Notes: a model not told the origin generated them from the sequence alone. 64,000 bases of DNA from Pusillimonas sp044464525 (GCF_044464525.1 NZ_JBIQLE010000014.1:32262-96261), one strand, 5' to 3'; positions 1-8,332 are shown, numbered from the stretch's first letter. A program made the numbers and translations.

Positions 1-792
1 TTCATCCAGATGTAAGGCGCGGTACTCGGCGCCATACAACTCGCGTAGCAAATGCTGGCTGATGTCGGCCGGCGCCCCCTGCCAGAATACGCGTCCCGCC
101 CGCAAGGCGATGACACGATCAAAATTGCCCTGCAGCAGGTCGAGCGTATGCAGGTTGACCAGCAAAGTAGCGCGCTCGTGTCCCGCCAGTTCGCATAGAA
201 GCCCGATAATTTCCTGGCCCAGGCGCAGATCAAGGGCGCTGACCGGTTCATCAGCCAGCACCAAGCGAGGTTGCTGCACGATGAGGCGCGCTACCGCGAC
301 CCGTTGCTGCTGCCCCCCAGAAAGTTCATCCGGCAACGACCACAACCTATCGGCCAGCTCGACGCGTGAAAGCGCCTGCGTCGCCCGGCCCAGCTCTTGC
401 GGCCACAACAAAGACCACAAGGCTTTGGGCAGCCACCAGCGGCCCAATCGGCCCATCAATACATTGTGCACTACGCGCAACTGAGGGATGAGGTTGTCTT
501 GCTGATGAAGAAAGCCGACATCGCGGCGAAGCCTTGCCAAACGCTTGCCCGAAAGCCGAGAAACATTGCAGCCCAGCGTTGTAACGCGCCCATCCGCCGG
601 TTTGACAAGCCCGCCCACCAAGCGGAACAGCGTCGTCTTCCCGGCCCCCGACGGGCCTATGATCGCCACCCGCTCGCCTTGTGAGACGGAAATATCGATC
701 TCATCCAGCACGCGGTGGCGTCCATACACTACCGCCGCACGCTCGACGACTACCGGCAGCGCGGACGCCGTTTCAGAGCCAGGGTTATTCAT
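1..792 (-). CDS. ABC transporter ATP-binding protein, PhnC family (partial)
   Basis: ATPase of an oxyanion importer (phosphonate/phosphite type, possibly selenate). Reading leftward from an ATG at 792, the protein has Walker A GPSGAGKTT at about residues 46-54, signature LSGGQQQR, and Walker B ending LADEPVSALD. These are the core motifs of an intact nucleotide-binding domain; 264 residues are visible and the C-terminus runs off the window at base 1. It lies 63 bp downstream of a PhnD-type binding protein on the same strand, so the two are probably one operon, with the permease expected beyond the left edge. The substrate cannot be told from sequence. Confidence 0.9.
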   Translation of the reverse strand, partial: MNNPGSETASALPVVVERAAVVYGRHRVLDEIDISVSQGERVAIIGPSGAGKTTLFRLVGGLVKPADGRVTTLGCNVSRLSGKRLARLRRDVGFLHQQDNLIPQLRVVHNVLMGRLGRWWLPKALWSLLWPQELGRATQALSRVELADRLWSLPDELSGGQQQRVAVARLIVQQPRLVLADEPVSALDLRLGQEIIGLLCELAGHERATLLVNLHTLDLLQGNFDRVIALRAGRVFWQGAPADISQHLLRELYGAEYRALHLDE

Positions 793-855
793 GTGAAGTT
801 TTCCGGACGAGCTTTGCGGGAGCCTTACGAGACCGTAAAAGCCCCCGCCAAGCCA

Positions 856-1782
856 TCAGCCACCAATGTCTATGCCCGACTCAAGCAGGTCGACATAACC
901 CTGCCACTCGGAAATATCCGCTTCGATGAAGCGCCCGGCCTTCAGATACTTGAGCACCTGGGCTCCGTCTTCGTTACTGGCATCCAGAGCCAATAAGGCC
1001 GTGCGCAGCTTGTCAAGCATCTCGGGGCCCAAGTCGGCACGCGCCGTCAGGGCGTAGTTGGTGTACGGAGGGGTCTTGTAAACAATAGGCGCCCTGGCCT
1101 TCAAATCTTCCGAGGCTTTATCCCAGCTTGCATAGTTGAGAGCGCCTACGTCGTGCGTGCCATCGGCCACCATTTGCATGACCACATCATGGCTGCCCGA
1201 ATACGCTACAGTGCGGAAGACCTTCTCTGGGACCGTGCCTGTTTGATCCATGAAGTACTTGCGCGGCATCATATGACCCGAGGTGCTGCTTTTGCTACCG
1301 AAAGTGAAAGTCCATGATTTCCCATCAGCTGCTGTTGCCAGCTCGGCCAGGTCGGCAACGTTGTCAACTCCGGTAGCGGGGTTTGCAATGAAATAACTGA
1401 CGAAACCCTTGTCGATATCGCGGCAGCCCAGAATGGTGATGTCATCGCCCATCTGCATGCGGGCTTGCGCCGTGGTCACCGCACCGAGCCAGGCAATGTG
1501 CGCGCGGCCCGTTGCCAAAGCGGTGACACTGGCCGCGTAGTTTTCGACATGCATGTACTCAACCGGCATGCCCACCGCTTCGCCCAGATAGCTGGCAAGC
1601 GCACCAAAATTCTCACGCATGCGTTCGGCGTCGCCGTCGTCAGGGATGGCGGTGATAATGAGTTTGGAAGGAATTTGCTGGGCGGCGGCGGAAGCGCCTA
1701 AGATTACAGAGAAGGCGGCCGATAAGGCCAGGGCGGACAGAGAATGCAGATACTTCCTGCGCACGGCAGAGAACGTATTCAT
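856..1782 (-). CDS. Phosphate/phosphonate (PhnD-type) ABC transporter substrate-binding protein
   Basis: Periplasmic binding protein of the importer whose ATPase follows. A signal peptide is clear: basic start, hydrophobic stretch, cleavage near ASAAAQQ at about residues 31-37. The mature part shows the PhnD-family pattern, with SYLGEAVGMPVEY near residue 65, a stretch reading LATGRAHIAWLGAVT, and a later YSGSHDVVMQMVADGTHDVGAL segment split across two lobes. The length of 308 aa is normal for the family. Some close relatives are annotated as putative selenate binding proteins, so the ligand is open. An ATG at 1782 follows GGAGTCATTCC, a good ribosome site. Confidence 0.88.
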   Translation of the reverse strand: MNTFSAVRRKYLHSLSALALSAAFSVILGASAAAQQIPSKLIITAIPDDGDAERMRENFGALASYLGEAVGMPVEYMHVENYAASVTALATGRAHIAWLGAVTTAQARMQMGDDITILGCRDIDKGFVSYFIANPATGVDNVADLAELATAADGKSWTFTFGSKSSTSGHMMPRKYFMDQTGTVPEKVFRTVAYSGSHDVVMQMVADGTHDVGALNYASWDKASEDLKARAPIVYKTPPYTNYALTARADLGPEMLDKLRTALLALDASNEDGAQVLKYLKAGRFIEADISEWQGYVDLLESGIDIGG

Positions 1783-1983
1783 GGAATGACTCCAAGGTTG
1801 ACTCTATTGTATGAAAACAAACACCAGGCTGACAGCGCTGGGATGGAGCTGAACCGCTCCGGATAAGGACGAGGCCATACTAGCATCGAAAACCCCGATC
1901 GTCGAGGTTGCATGCCCTTATAGCGCCCGAACCGGCGCCTGGATTGGCCGGCGGCTACAATGGAAGCTCATTCAAGGAGTCTT

Positions 1984-2250
1984 ATGTTAAATTTAGAGCC
2001 CGCTGCGCGGGAGTATCTTATTGAAATCCGAGCCCTCTCTACAGACCACGACAACAACGATGTGTTTGTAGGCATGACTTTCAAAGAGTCAGTGTGGTAC
2101 GCAAACTATCTAGAAGAATCATTCGGCGGAACCGCTGACCGCTCTGACAAAACCGAGCAAACCTATCTGGCGCTACAAGACAAGCACGAAGAAGCCCGAC
2201 GCACCGTGCTGGCCGGCGAATCGCTTATGCGAAGCGCTAACTTCCAGTAA
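1984..2250 (+). CDS. Hypothetical protein, 88 aa
   Basis: Small acidic soluble protein with no recognised domain. The start was placed at the ATG at 1984 because AAGGAG lies 5 bases upstream; an in-frame ATG 24 bases earlier has no ribosome site. The predicted chain begins MLNLEPAAREYL, has no signal or membrane segment, and is mostly helix-forming with a charged C-terminal half. It stands alone between a leftward ABC operon and another small gene. Function unknown. Confidence 0.65.
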   Translation: MLNLEPAAREYLIEIRALSTDHDNNDVFVGMTFKESVWYANYLEESFGGTADRSDKTEQTYLALQDKHEEARRTVLAGESLMRSANFQ

Positions 2251-2313
2251 GGCCTGGCATTCGTCAGGCATAGCTCTTGCGCCCTCCTGTTCGACACATT
2301 ACAGGAGTGGCTT

Positions 2314-2532
2314 ATGACCAAACGCAAGCTCGACAAAGACTCCCCCAGCATGACGCCCCATGGGGATGTCCTTAAAGTGCCGGGTGGCACTGGCGGCGAA
2401 AACGACAAGCCTGACGATAAAGGCATCGATGTGCCCGCCGAGCCCGGCAAACCTACACCAGGCCCCTCAAGCCCCGACTTGCCCGGCGGGCCGCCCGAGC
2501 CAGTCGCCCCAGGCAAGCCTCCGACGCTTTAA
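2314..2532 (+). CDS. Small Pro/Gly-rich disordered protein, 72 aa
   Basis: Begins MTKRKLDKDSP and becomes strongly proline- and glycine-rich, with repeated PGKP/PGGP/PEP motifs from about residue 22 to the end. This implies an intrinsically disordered chain with no membrane or signal segment. CAGGAG sits 7 bases before the ATG. It resembles the small low-complexity proteins annotated as hypothetical in Burkholderiales. The next gene encodes another low-complexity peptide of different composition. Function unknown. Confidence 0.6.
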   Translation: MTKRKLDKDSPSMTPHGDVLKVPGGTGGENDKPDDKGIDVPAEPGKPTPGPSSPDLPGGPPEPVAPGKPPTL

Positions 2533-2655
2533 CGCAAAACTCAGGGTTCGCGGCGGATTTCTTTGGCCCGGGCACGCCGCATGCTCTAAAGTTTTCCCAC
2601 GCCCCGCCGGCAGCTTTTCGAGCTACCCGGGATATGGGAGATTAGGAGCAATACC

Positions 2656-2799
2656 ATGCCGCAAAACCAACCCAACCAGCCCGGAAAACAGCAAGCTCCC
2701 GGGCAACAAGAGCAAAGCAAATCGGGACAGCAGCAAGGCGGACAAAAGTCCGGACAAGGCCAAGCTGAACAGAAGCCCGACCAGCAACATAAGAAATAA
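2656..2799 (+). CDS. Very small Gln/Gly/Lys-rich protein, 47 aa
   Basis: A 47-residue open frame starting MPQNQPNQPGKQQ and ending QHKK, composed almost only of Q, G, K, P, S and E. An AGGAG ribosome site lies 8 bases before the ATG, and a strong hairpin terminator follows at 2846-2867. The good translation signals plus terminator suggest a real expressed small gene. Its composition predicts a disordered, hydrophilic peptide, reminiscent of small stress-related proteins, but that comparison is inference. No homology-based name can be given. Confidence 0.5.
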   Translation: MPQNQPNQPGKQQAPGQQEQSKSGQQQGGQKSGQGQAEQKPDQQHKK

Positions 2800-2845
2800 G
2801 GGAACGGCGAGTTCTCGTTGACGCCTCTTTAATCGGGGCATATCA

Positions 2846-2867
2846 CAAACCCGCTTCGGCGGGTTTG
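2846..2867 (+). terminator. Hairpin terminator with TTCG loop
   Basis: Perfect 9-bp stem CAAACCCGC / GCGGGTTTG closed by a TTCG tetraloop, followed by a T-containing stretch. It ends the small Q-rich gene. The leftward gene ending at 2883 converges on it from the other side, so it may serve both. Confidence 0.75.
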
Positions 2868-2882
2868 CTTTGCGCGCTCGGG

Positions 2883-3137
2883 TTAGTCGCCCTTTGCGTC
2901 AGAGCGCATTCGTTTGCCGCGCCAGAATACCCATAGCCCTGCCGCGACTACAGCCCAATAGATGATGCCTTCGGCGGATACCAGCATCTCGACGAACAAC
3001 GCCACGCCGCCCTGCGCGCAACCTCCTTCCCGTGCCTCTAGTGCGCACTGTAACGCTGCACGCCAGAATGCCGCCGCTATCGCTCCTACTGCAATGTTCG
3101 CTCCCACGATCATTACAAGGGCTCCAAGTCTTCGCAT
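2883..3137 (-). CDS. Small membrane protein, 84 aa
   Basis: Two predicted membrane segments: about residues 4-24 (hydrophobic, Ala/Val/Ile rich) and about 56-74 (IIYWAVVAAGLWVFW). A short loop between them carries two cysteines, and the tail is basic, so the ends are probably cytoplasmic. I chose the ATG at 3137 because GGAGGGG ends just upstream of it; a GTG 12 bases earlier overlaps that ribosome site. No family recognised. It lies convergent to the small-gene pair on its left. Confidence 0.55.
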   Translation of the reverse strand: MRRLGALVMIVGANIAVGAIAAAFWRAALQCALEAREGGCAQGGVALFVEMLVSAEGIIYWAVVAAGLWVFWRGKRMRSDAKGD

Positions 3138-3429
3138 TTCCCCCTCCACAGATTGCTCGTAGCGGGGGTCAGCCTATTGCGTACCTGGAGGACTGCGAGA
3201 AGGTAAGCACCCAGGTAACAAGAGATACAAAGAAAAGCTAGCTATATGCACCCCCGTGCCCCAGTATCAATACACAGAGGCAGCGCAACAACACACTTCA
3301 AATAATCCGGGCTGCCTCGTTAACACCCCTTCGCCACCGGCTTCGTCGAAGCCGATCATGATCTGCTGAGGGTACTCGGTATGGCTTTGCAGGCTCAAAC
3401 TGCTTTGCCTTCGCACCCTCGGAGCTCTT

Positions 3430-3609
3430 ATGACCACATATCAAAGACACGACAGTATTGCCGTGCGCCCCTTGCAAGTAATGGGTATGGACTGGCCACC
3501 GCGACCACCATCCCTGATCGACGAAATCGGCCACGCCAAGAGGCGCGCGTACGTTCGTAGTCGAATCCTTCGCTTGATGAAGGAAACATACCCCAGCCTG
3601 CCCTATTGA
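3430..3609 (+). CDS. Possible small protein, 59 aa
   Basis: Open frame starting MTTYQRHDSIAV and ending YPSLPY, with GGAG 5 bases before the ATG. It is basic and lacks a membrane segment. The rest of the 3138-3733 interval holds no other convincing gene; a reverse-strand frame of similar length there has no ribosome site. Real expression is uncertain because support is only the ribosome site and open frame. Confidence 0.35.
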   Translation: MTTYQRHDSIAVRPLQVMGMDWPPRPPSLIDEIGHAKRRAYVRSRILRLMKETYPSLPY

Positions 3610-3684
3610 TCCAGAGGCGGAACGGCCCGGCAGACCCTCTGCCCTAGCTTAGCCGAACGAAGCCGTAGCCGACTCATTTTGAAA

Positions 3685-3711
3685 GGCGCGGCTGGCACGA
3701 TTCGGACCCCA
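3685..3711 (-). repeat. Degenerate copy of the tRNA-Arg 3' end (possible att remnant)
   Basis: The top strand here reads GGCGCGGCTGGCA followed by C, GATTCG, G and ACCCC. It matches the complement of the 3' end of the tRNA-Arg at 5815-5891 at about 23 of 26 positions and in the same orientation. With a decayed integrase beside the intact tRNA, this looks like the other end of an old tRNA-targeted insertion. A chance leftover of a second tRNA gene is the alternative. Confidence 0.45.
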
Positions 3712-3733
3712 CTACCTTCGTACCGCTTCTTCC

Positions 3734-4099
3734 CTACTCGATCACCCGAACAGACTTCACTTCGATTTCGGGTGGCCTGTTCCTGCCAGTATCGACCTCA
3801 CCGATAAGCTCGACTTTTGTTGACTCATCGACGGACTGCCCGGCGAAGCGCTTCGCTTTTATCTCCGCAACGATCTCGCCGGTTCCGTCCGAGAAAATGT
3901 ATTTCTTTTGCGCGGTTTTGCGCAACAGATTCCCCTGAATCTGGACGTCTTGGTCATCAACTGGATTTTTGAGAATTTCAGCCACCGTCGGCTGCTCAAT
4001 TTCCGAGGGCCCCGAGTATTGCGCATAAGCGGGAGCGGCCAAGATACCTGCTACCACAGCTGCGGCCAGCAAATATCGTACTTTTAGATGTGCGGACAT
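3734..4099 (-). CDS. NirD/YgiW/YdeI-family periplasmic OB-fold stress protein
   Basis: 121 aa with a cleavable signal peptide (cleavage near PAYAQ, residues 23-27). The mature part is a single bacterial OB-fold (BOF) domain: VAEILKNPVDDQDVQIQG, then a KKYIFSDGTGEI strand pair, and a C-terminal VELIGEVD strand. These are hallmarks of the YgiW/YdeI stress-tolerance family. Such proteins are periplasmic and linked to peroxide, cationic peptide or envelope stress; the exact ligand is unknown. The gene is monocistronic with its promoter in 4100-4422. Confidence 0.85.
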   Translation of the reverse strand: MSAHLKVRYLLAAAVVAGILAAPAYAQYSGPSEIEQPTVAEILKNPVDDQDVQIQGNLLRKTAQKKYIFSDGTGEIVAEIKAKRFAGQSVDESTKVELIGEVDTGRNRPPEIEVKSVRVIE

Positions 4100-4422
4100 A
4101 TTCGCTCCAAAACCAGTATTTAAAGATCAACGGTAGCAGCAAATCGCCGCGCAATCCCTACAGCAAGTAACCAGGAGGAGGCTGCGGGCATGACACAGGG
4201 CATGCACGTTCCCAAGCTGGATTAGCGCCGGCCACCATCAACACGCCCACCGCCTCTGCCGAAACGGTACGCACTGGCTATCAATCGATAGCGGATGCTT
4301 AATTTACAGTGCAACAGCGCGAACCGCCAGATGCAGCTTCGAGTCTGGCCCACTAACGGGCGCCCAACTGCGGAACCGACCAGGGCAACAAACCCTGACG
4401 CCGGAGCCGTAACCGGCCACAT
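4100..4422. other. Intergenic stretch, no gene seen
   Basis: 323 bases between two leftward genes. Small frames occur on both strands but none has a ribosome site or protein-like composition. It presumably holds the promoter of the OB-fold gene at its left end. I see no clear hairpin or repeat. Confidence 0.5.
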
Positions 4423-4833
4423 CTACCCGCAAGTCACGCGCTCGATCTTCCCGCTTTCGTCCACATATACATTCAAACGCTCCTGACGGTAATCCATAGT
4501 GACTGCCGAATCGGGGTTGATGATTCGCGAGAGCGTCGGCAATGTGGATTGATCAAGGCTGGATTCAAGCGTGCCAACTAAATTTTGACGGGAGTCAGCA
4601 CCACATTGGCTTGCCGCCTTAAAGAGCTCCCATTCTTCAATCTTGCTTCCATCGGGCAATTCGCACATACCGGCCAGCCCCGCCGGGGTGTTCTCTATAG
4701 TCAACTTGCCGCCAACCTGCTGGCAATACACCGAGGCTGGATTAGCCATGCCCACTTGCTGGGGTTTTTGGCTATCGGTCGCTGAGGCGCACCCGCCCAG
4801 AATAGCAAGTAGAACGATCCCTAGTTTCTGCAT
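4423..4833 (-). CDS. Lipoprotein with DUF333 and peptidase-inhibitor I78 domains
   Basis: 136 aa. I chose the ATG at 4833 because it opens a lipoprotein signal (MQKLGIVLLAILGGC, cysteine 15 lipidated). Longer frames upstream carry no signal. A DUF333 module follows at about residues 30-70 (NPASVYCQQVGGKL ... ELPDGSKIEEWE). Then comes an I78-inhibitor-like module at about 76-136 with PTLSRIINPDSAVTMDYR, RLNVYVDESGKI and terminal CG, both typical of that family. It probably sits in the periplasm attached to a membrane. Proteinase inhibition is inferred from the domain. Confidence 0.8.
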   Translation of the reverse strand: MQKLGIVLLAILGGCASATDSQKPQQVGMANPASVYCQQVGGKLTIENTPAGLAGMCELPDGSKIEEWELFKAASQCGADSRQNLVGTLESSLDQSTLPTLSRIINPDSAVTMDYRQERLNVYVDESGKIERVTCG

Positions 4834-5099
4834 GAATGACCCTTTGGAGTAACTGATGCAGATGAAGTTTAGCCTAGGTTCGGCGAACATCTTCCCATGC
4901 AACCGCCTCATCCCATTCGAACTCGGCTGCGAGGCCCAAACTGACACCATGCTTAGCTTGGTTCTCTCTGTCTTTAGCGGAATCAAAGGTGATATCCATC
5001 TAATTATTGCAGTTACATAAACACATCAAAGCAAGGAATATTTGTAGCTATAAGATTGCACTCCACGCGAGGTTTCTTTTGCCTGCCCTACTCCCTTTC

Positions 5100-5490
5100 T
5101 GATCTGCCCGCTCCGTTCTGAGTAGGGTTTTCCCCACCCCTTTCCCGTTCCCCGCATCCAAGAAAAAACGAAGCATCAAAGCTGAAGCAACTGAGCTGGC
5201 CCAACAATACGCGCCTAAGAAACTTAAGCGGGACGTTGACTTTGAGCTTGAAAATCAGGCCGTACAACAAATACTAGACAACGTCCTGCGCCTGCAGACA
5301 TACATCGCCATGCGACAGAGAAAGTAGCGACGGTTCGGCATGGATTATTGCCGGAGGCTTCGAGTTCTCCGACCCCCCGAGCTGCAGGACGCATGCGGTG
5401 CGCGCCATGAGGTGGGCGCGAGACAATCTCGATGCTCGGATCAAGCAAGAAGAACTATTCGCCGGGGAAATCCATGTCGCAGTGGATTGA
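5100..5490 (+). pseudogene. Unrecognised degenerate coding remnants
   Basis: No intact gene, but two open stretches read like protein. One ends at 5327 and is Lys/Gln/Glu rich (PKKLKRDVDFELENQ). The other ends near 5490 (RWARDNLDARIKQEELF). Neither has a start with a ribosome site. They lie next to a decayed integrase, so this is probably eroded accessory DNA. I cannot name the parent genes. Confidence 0.3.
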
Positions 5491-5499
5491 CAACGGCCA

Positions 5500-5790
5500 G
5501 CGTTACGAGCCTATGCCAAGATCGCAACGCGCCCTAATATTGAGCCAAAGCATCGGCCCGTATGGAGCATGAATAACACGGCCTGGCAAGCGGCTAGGGT
5601 GCGAGCCGTCATTCCAGACCTGCATGTCCACGATCTGCATCACACCATCGGCATGAGGCTTCGAGCCGGAATACAGCGGAATCGCAAAACCTTTTGGCAG
5701 TGTTGCGAACGGTTCAGATGCAGCGATTCCCCCAAAATTCCCCCAGGCATAAAAAAACCGCTTAGGGATTGCGGCCCTAAGCGGTTCTAA
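5500..5790 (+). pseudogene. Tyrosine recombinase (phage-type integrase) C-terminal remnant
   Basis: The readable part includes KHRPVWSMNNTAWQAAR and then DLHVHDLHHTIGMRLRAG. The latter is the integrase box normally reading HDLRHT, here with the catalytic Arg changed to His. The region that should hold the final His and nucleophilic Tyr is replaced by unrelated residues before a stop at 5790. It abuts the 3' end of tRNA-Arg(ACG), the usual place for an integrase of a tRNA-inserted element. Clearly non-functional. Confidence 0.75.
5756..5786 (-). terminator. Rho-independent terminator of tRNA-Arg
   Basis: Perfect 12-bp stem AACCGCTTAGGG / CCCTAAGCGGTT with a 7-base loop. On the reverse strand it is followed by seven T, directly downstream of the leftward tRNA. 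Confidence 0.85.
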
Positions 5791-5814
5791 CTAGCTGATA
5801 AGACTAGTGAATTT

Positions 5815-5891
5815 TGGCGCGGCTGGCAGGATTCGAACCCACGACCCCTTGGTTCGTAGCCAAGTACTCTATCCAACTGAGCTACAGCCGC
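5815..5891 (-). tRNA. tRNA-Arg (anticodon ACG)
   Basis: 77-nt cloverleaf with encoded CCA. The acceptor 5' strand GCGGCTG pairs with CAGCCGC, followed by discriminator G and CCA. The D arm is GCTC...GAGT, the anticodon stem CTTGG/CCAAG encloses loop CTACGAA (anticodon ACG), and the T loop is TTCGAAT. It is followed by its own terminator at 5756-5786. Its 3' half appears to have served as an integration target. Confidence 0.97.
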
Positions 5892-5983
5892 CAAAGAAGC
5901 GAAACTATAACACAATTTTATTTCGATGTCCTGCCACCGCGCAGCCATCGCGCGGGCTATCTCCTTTTGACTACAATTCCTGC

Positions 5984-6949
5984 ATGAAAGCGTATTCCTG
6001 TGATTACTACTGGGTTGAATCCCGGATCAGCGGCTATTTGGCCGAATGGCGGCTAGCCGGTTTCGACGCCGTGGTGGCCATTGCACGTGGCGGGTTGGCG
6101 CCGGGGGTAATGGCGTCCACAGCGCTTGGCCTCCCGCTCTATGCATTAAGTTACGATCGCGCCGGCAGGCGCGTATCGTGGTTTACGCGACAAGCTCCGC
6201 AGGCTGGCTCGCGGGTGTTGCTGGTGGAAGACATCGCCGGCCGAGGCACCACGCTTTCGGACAGCATCGAATTCCTGCGCGGCCAAGGGTTCACAATATC
6301 GGTCTTCACACTCGCCTGGGATACCCAGTCTCGCGTCGTGCCGGACTATGGCTTTCAAGTTCCGGCAGGCTATCGCGCATGGTTCCCTTGGGAACGCGAA
6401 TCGATCACAGATGCCTTTGGCGCCACTGGCAATCGGCCCAGCCAGGCCGAACACGAGTATGCTTCCTGGGCCATGGACTTGGACGGCATTTTGCTGCCCG
6501 ACATTCCGGAAGACGATTATCTACATGATCTAGAGGCTGCCCTGCTGCGACGCGATGCGTTGGAACCGCACGCGATGCTGCCCAATCGCGACCTGCGCGA
6601 CCTGCCCATCATCACAGGCCGGCCAGAGCAAGACAGAGCTCGCACACAAGCCTGGCTGGACCGCCATGGTTTCACGGGCCGGCTGATCATGCGAGACGAG
6701 ACACGCTACACGGCTCCGGAAACGGCGCTGCACAAAGCGCAGGCCATCATGGAGCAGCGCTATACGCACTTTATCGAAAGCGACGCCATTCAAGCACTGG
6801 AAATAGCCAGTCACGCCAAGGTGGCGCGAGTGCTGTGGTGGAACGGTTCGCGCGCCATGGCCGTGTATGCGCACGAAGCTCCCGAGATGGCGGGTGACGC
6901 CCACAACCTTCAATACATCGGTGATACGGCGCCGAGCACTAATCTATAA
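5984..6949 (+). CDS. Phosphoribosyltransferase fused to a HAD-like domain
   Basis: 321 aa from the ATG at 5984 (MKAYSCDYYWVES). The frame stays open further upstream, but only by reading through the tRNA-Arg antisense strand, which is spurious. The N-terminal half is a type I PRTase: an AIARGGLAPG stretch near residue 30 and the PRPP loop VLLVEDIAGRGTTL near residue 80. The C-terminal half resembles a HAD-like domain (MDLDGILLPDIPEDD near residue 165, then LPIITGRPEQD and HFIESD). The combination suggests nucleobase salvage with a phosphatase-like partner. The substrate is unknown and HAD catalysis is unproven. Confidence 0.8.
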   Translation: MKAYSCDYYWVESRISGYLAEWRLAGFDAVVAIARGGLAPGVMASTALGLPLYALSYDRAGRRVSWFTRQAPQAGSRVLLVEDIAGRGTTLSDSIEFLRGQGFTISVFTLAWDTQSRVVPDYGFQVPAGYRAWFPWERESITDAFGATGNRPSQAEHEYASWAMDLDGILLPDIPEDDYLHDLEAALLRRDALEPHAMLPNRDLRDLPIITGRPEQDRARTQAWLDRHGFTGRLIMRDETRYTAPETALHKAQAIMEQRYTHFIESDAIQALEIASHAKVARVLWWNGSRAMAVYAHEAPEMAGDAHNLQYIGDTAPSTNL

Positions 6950-7042
6950 TCGCCTGGCTGCGTAGAGTTTGGTCGCCAGACAGGCTTGCCTGCCCACGCG
7001 CCACCGGCCAACCCATTGTGCACGACCACACCGGAGAACGCC

Positions 7043-8218
7043 TTGTCCCGCCTTGCCCACGCAACCTGCATTGAAGATCTCCGCCGGATGGCTCAGCGGC
7101 GGATGCCGCGTATGTTCTATGACTACGTGGCGTCGGGTTCATGGACGGAAAGCACCTATCGCGACAATGTGAACGACTTCCAGCGCCTGAAGTTCAGGCA
7201 GCGGGTGGCCGTGGACATCCAGTCGCGGAACCTGCGCAGCACCATGATCGGGATGGAAGTGGGCTTGCCGGTGGCGCTTGCGCCGACAGGCCTGACCGGG
7301 ATGGTGTGCGGCGACGGCGAGATCCTTGCCGCGCGCGCTGCAGAACGCTTCGGCGTGCCCTTCACCTTGTCCACCATGAGCATCTGCGCCATTGAAGACG
7401 TTGCGGCCCATACATCGCGACCCTTCTGGTTCCAGCTGTATGTCATGCGCGACCGCGACTTCATGCGCCGCTTGATCAATCGCGCCAAGGCGGCGGGATG
7501 CTCAGCGCTGGTCCTGACTCTTGATCTTCAAGTAATGGGGCAACGCCATAAAGACATCAAGAACGGCCTTACCGCGCCGCCCAGGCCCACACTTCGCAAT
7601 TTGTTGAATCTCGCCACCAAGCCGCACTGGTGCTGGTCCTTGTCACGCACTCGGCGACGCGGCTTCGGCAATATTCTTGGCCACGTCGAGGGGATAAGCG
7701 ATATGTCGTCGCTGGCCTCATGGACGGCAGAGCAGTTCGACCCAGCACTATGTTGGGAAGACATTGCATGGATCAAAGAGGCCTGGGGCGGGAAGCTGGT
7801 GGTCAAGGGAATCATGGATGCGGAAGACGCGCGCCAAGCTGTCGCCTGCGGTGCCGATGCGCTGATCGTGTCGAATCACGGCGGCCGGCAGCTGGATGGG
7901 GCTCCGTCGTCTATCGCCGCTCTTCCCCATATTGTTCAAGCAGTGGGCGACGACATCGAAGTATGGTTCGACGGCGGCATACGATCCGGGCAGGACGTGC
8001 TGCGCGCCGTCGCGTTAGGCGCGCGGGGCACCTTCATTGGGCGTGCCTTTCTTTACGGGCTGGGCGCCGCAGGCCAGGCGGGCGTAGAACGTGCACTTGA
8101 AATCATCACCAAGGAACTGGACATCAGCATGGCCTTCTGCGGCCGAACCGACATCGGCGGCGTCGACCGCTCGATACTGCTTAACCCGCAGATTTTCGAC
8201 GATCTGACGACACTCTAG
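7043..8218 (+). CDS. FMN-dependent alpha-hydroxy-acid oxidase/dehydrogenase (LldD/GOX family)
   Basis: 391 aa. The start is a TTG at 7043 preceded by GGAG; another TTG at 6986 lacks a ribosome site. The protein follows the whole family plan: FYDYVASGSW near residue 25, GLPVALAPTGLTGM, LVLTLDL with a following G-R-H-K-D segment, and VKGI with GADALIVSNHGGRQLDG. In that last motif His is the catalytic base and Arg binds the substrate carboxylate. DGGIRSGQDVLRAVALGA binds FMN phosphate. It oxidises an (S)-2-hydroxy acid such as lactate, glycolate or mandelate. The partial spacing to the GlcG-like gene suggests a functional link. Confidence 0.9.
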   Translation: MSRLAHATCIEDLRRMAQRRMPRMFYDYVASGSWTESTYRDNVNDFQRLKFRQRVAVDIQSRNLRSTMIGMEVGLPVALAPTGLTGMVCGDGEILAARAAERFGVPFTLSTMSICAIEDVAAHTSRPFWFQLYVMRDRDFMRRLINRAKAAGCSALVLTLDLQVMGQRHKDIKNGLTAPPRPTLRNLLNLATKPHWCWSLSRTRRRGFGNILGHVEGISDMSSLASWTAEQFDPALCWEDIAWIKEAWGGKLVVKGIMDAEDARQAVACGADALIVSNHGGRQLDGAPSSIAALPHIVQAVGDDIEVWFDGGIRSGQDVLRAVALGARGTFIGRAFLYGLGAAGQAGVERALEIITKELDISMAFCGRTDIGGVDRSILLNPQIFDDLTTL

Positions 8219-8332
8219 AAGTGCCGCAGCGCAGATCCAAGACTTGCGCTGCCTTTGGCTTGCTACGTTGCCTTTGGCTTACTATCTAGAGCTTGCACCT
8301 ATTTCTCGTACATTCCACATCAAGGAGGCATC

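Noticed and set aside
5807..5983. N-terminal extension of the phosphoribosyltransferase gene beginning upstream of 5984
   Set aside because: It is the antisense of tRNA-Arg read in frame; the real start is the ATG at 5984.
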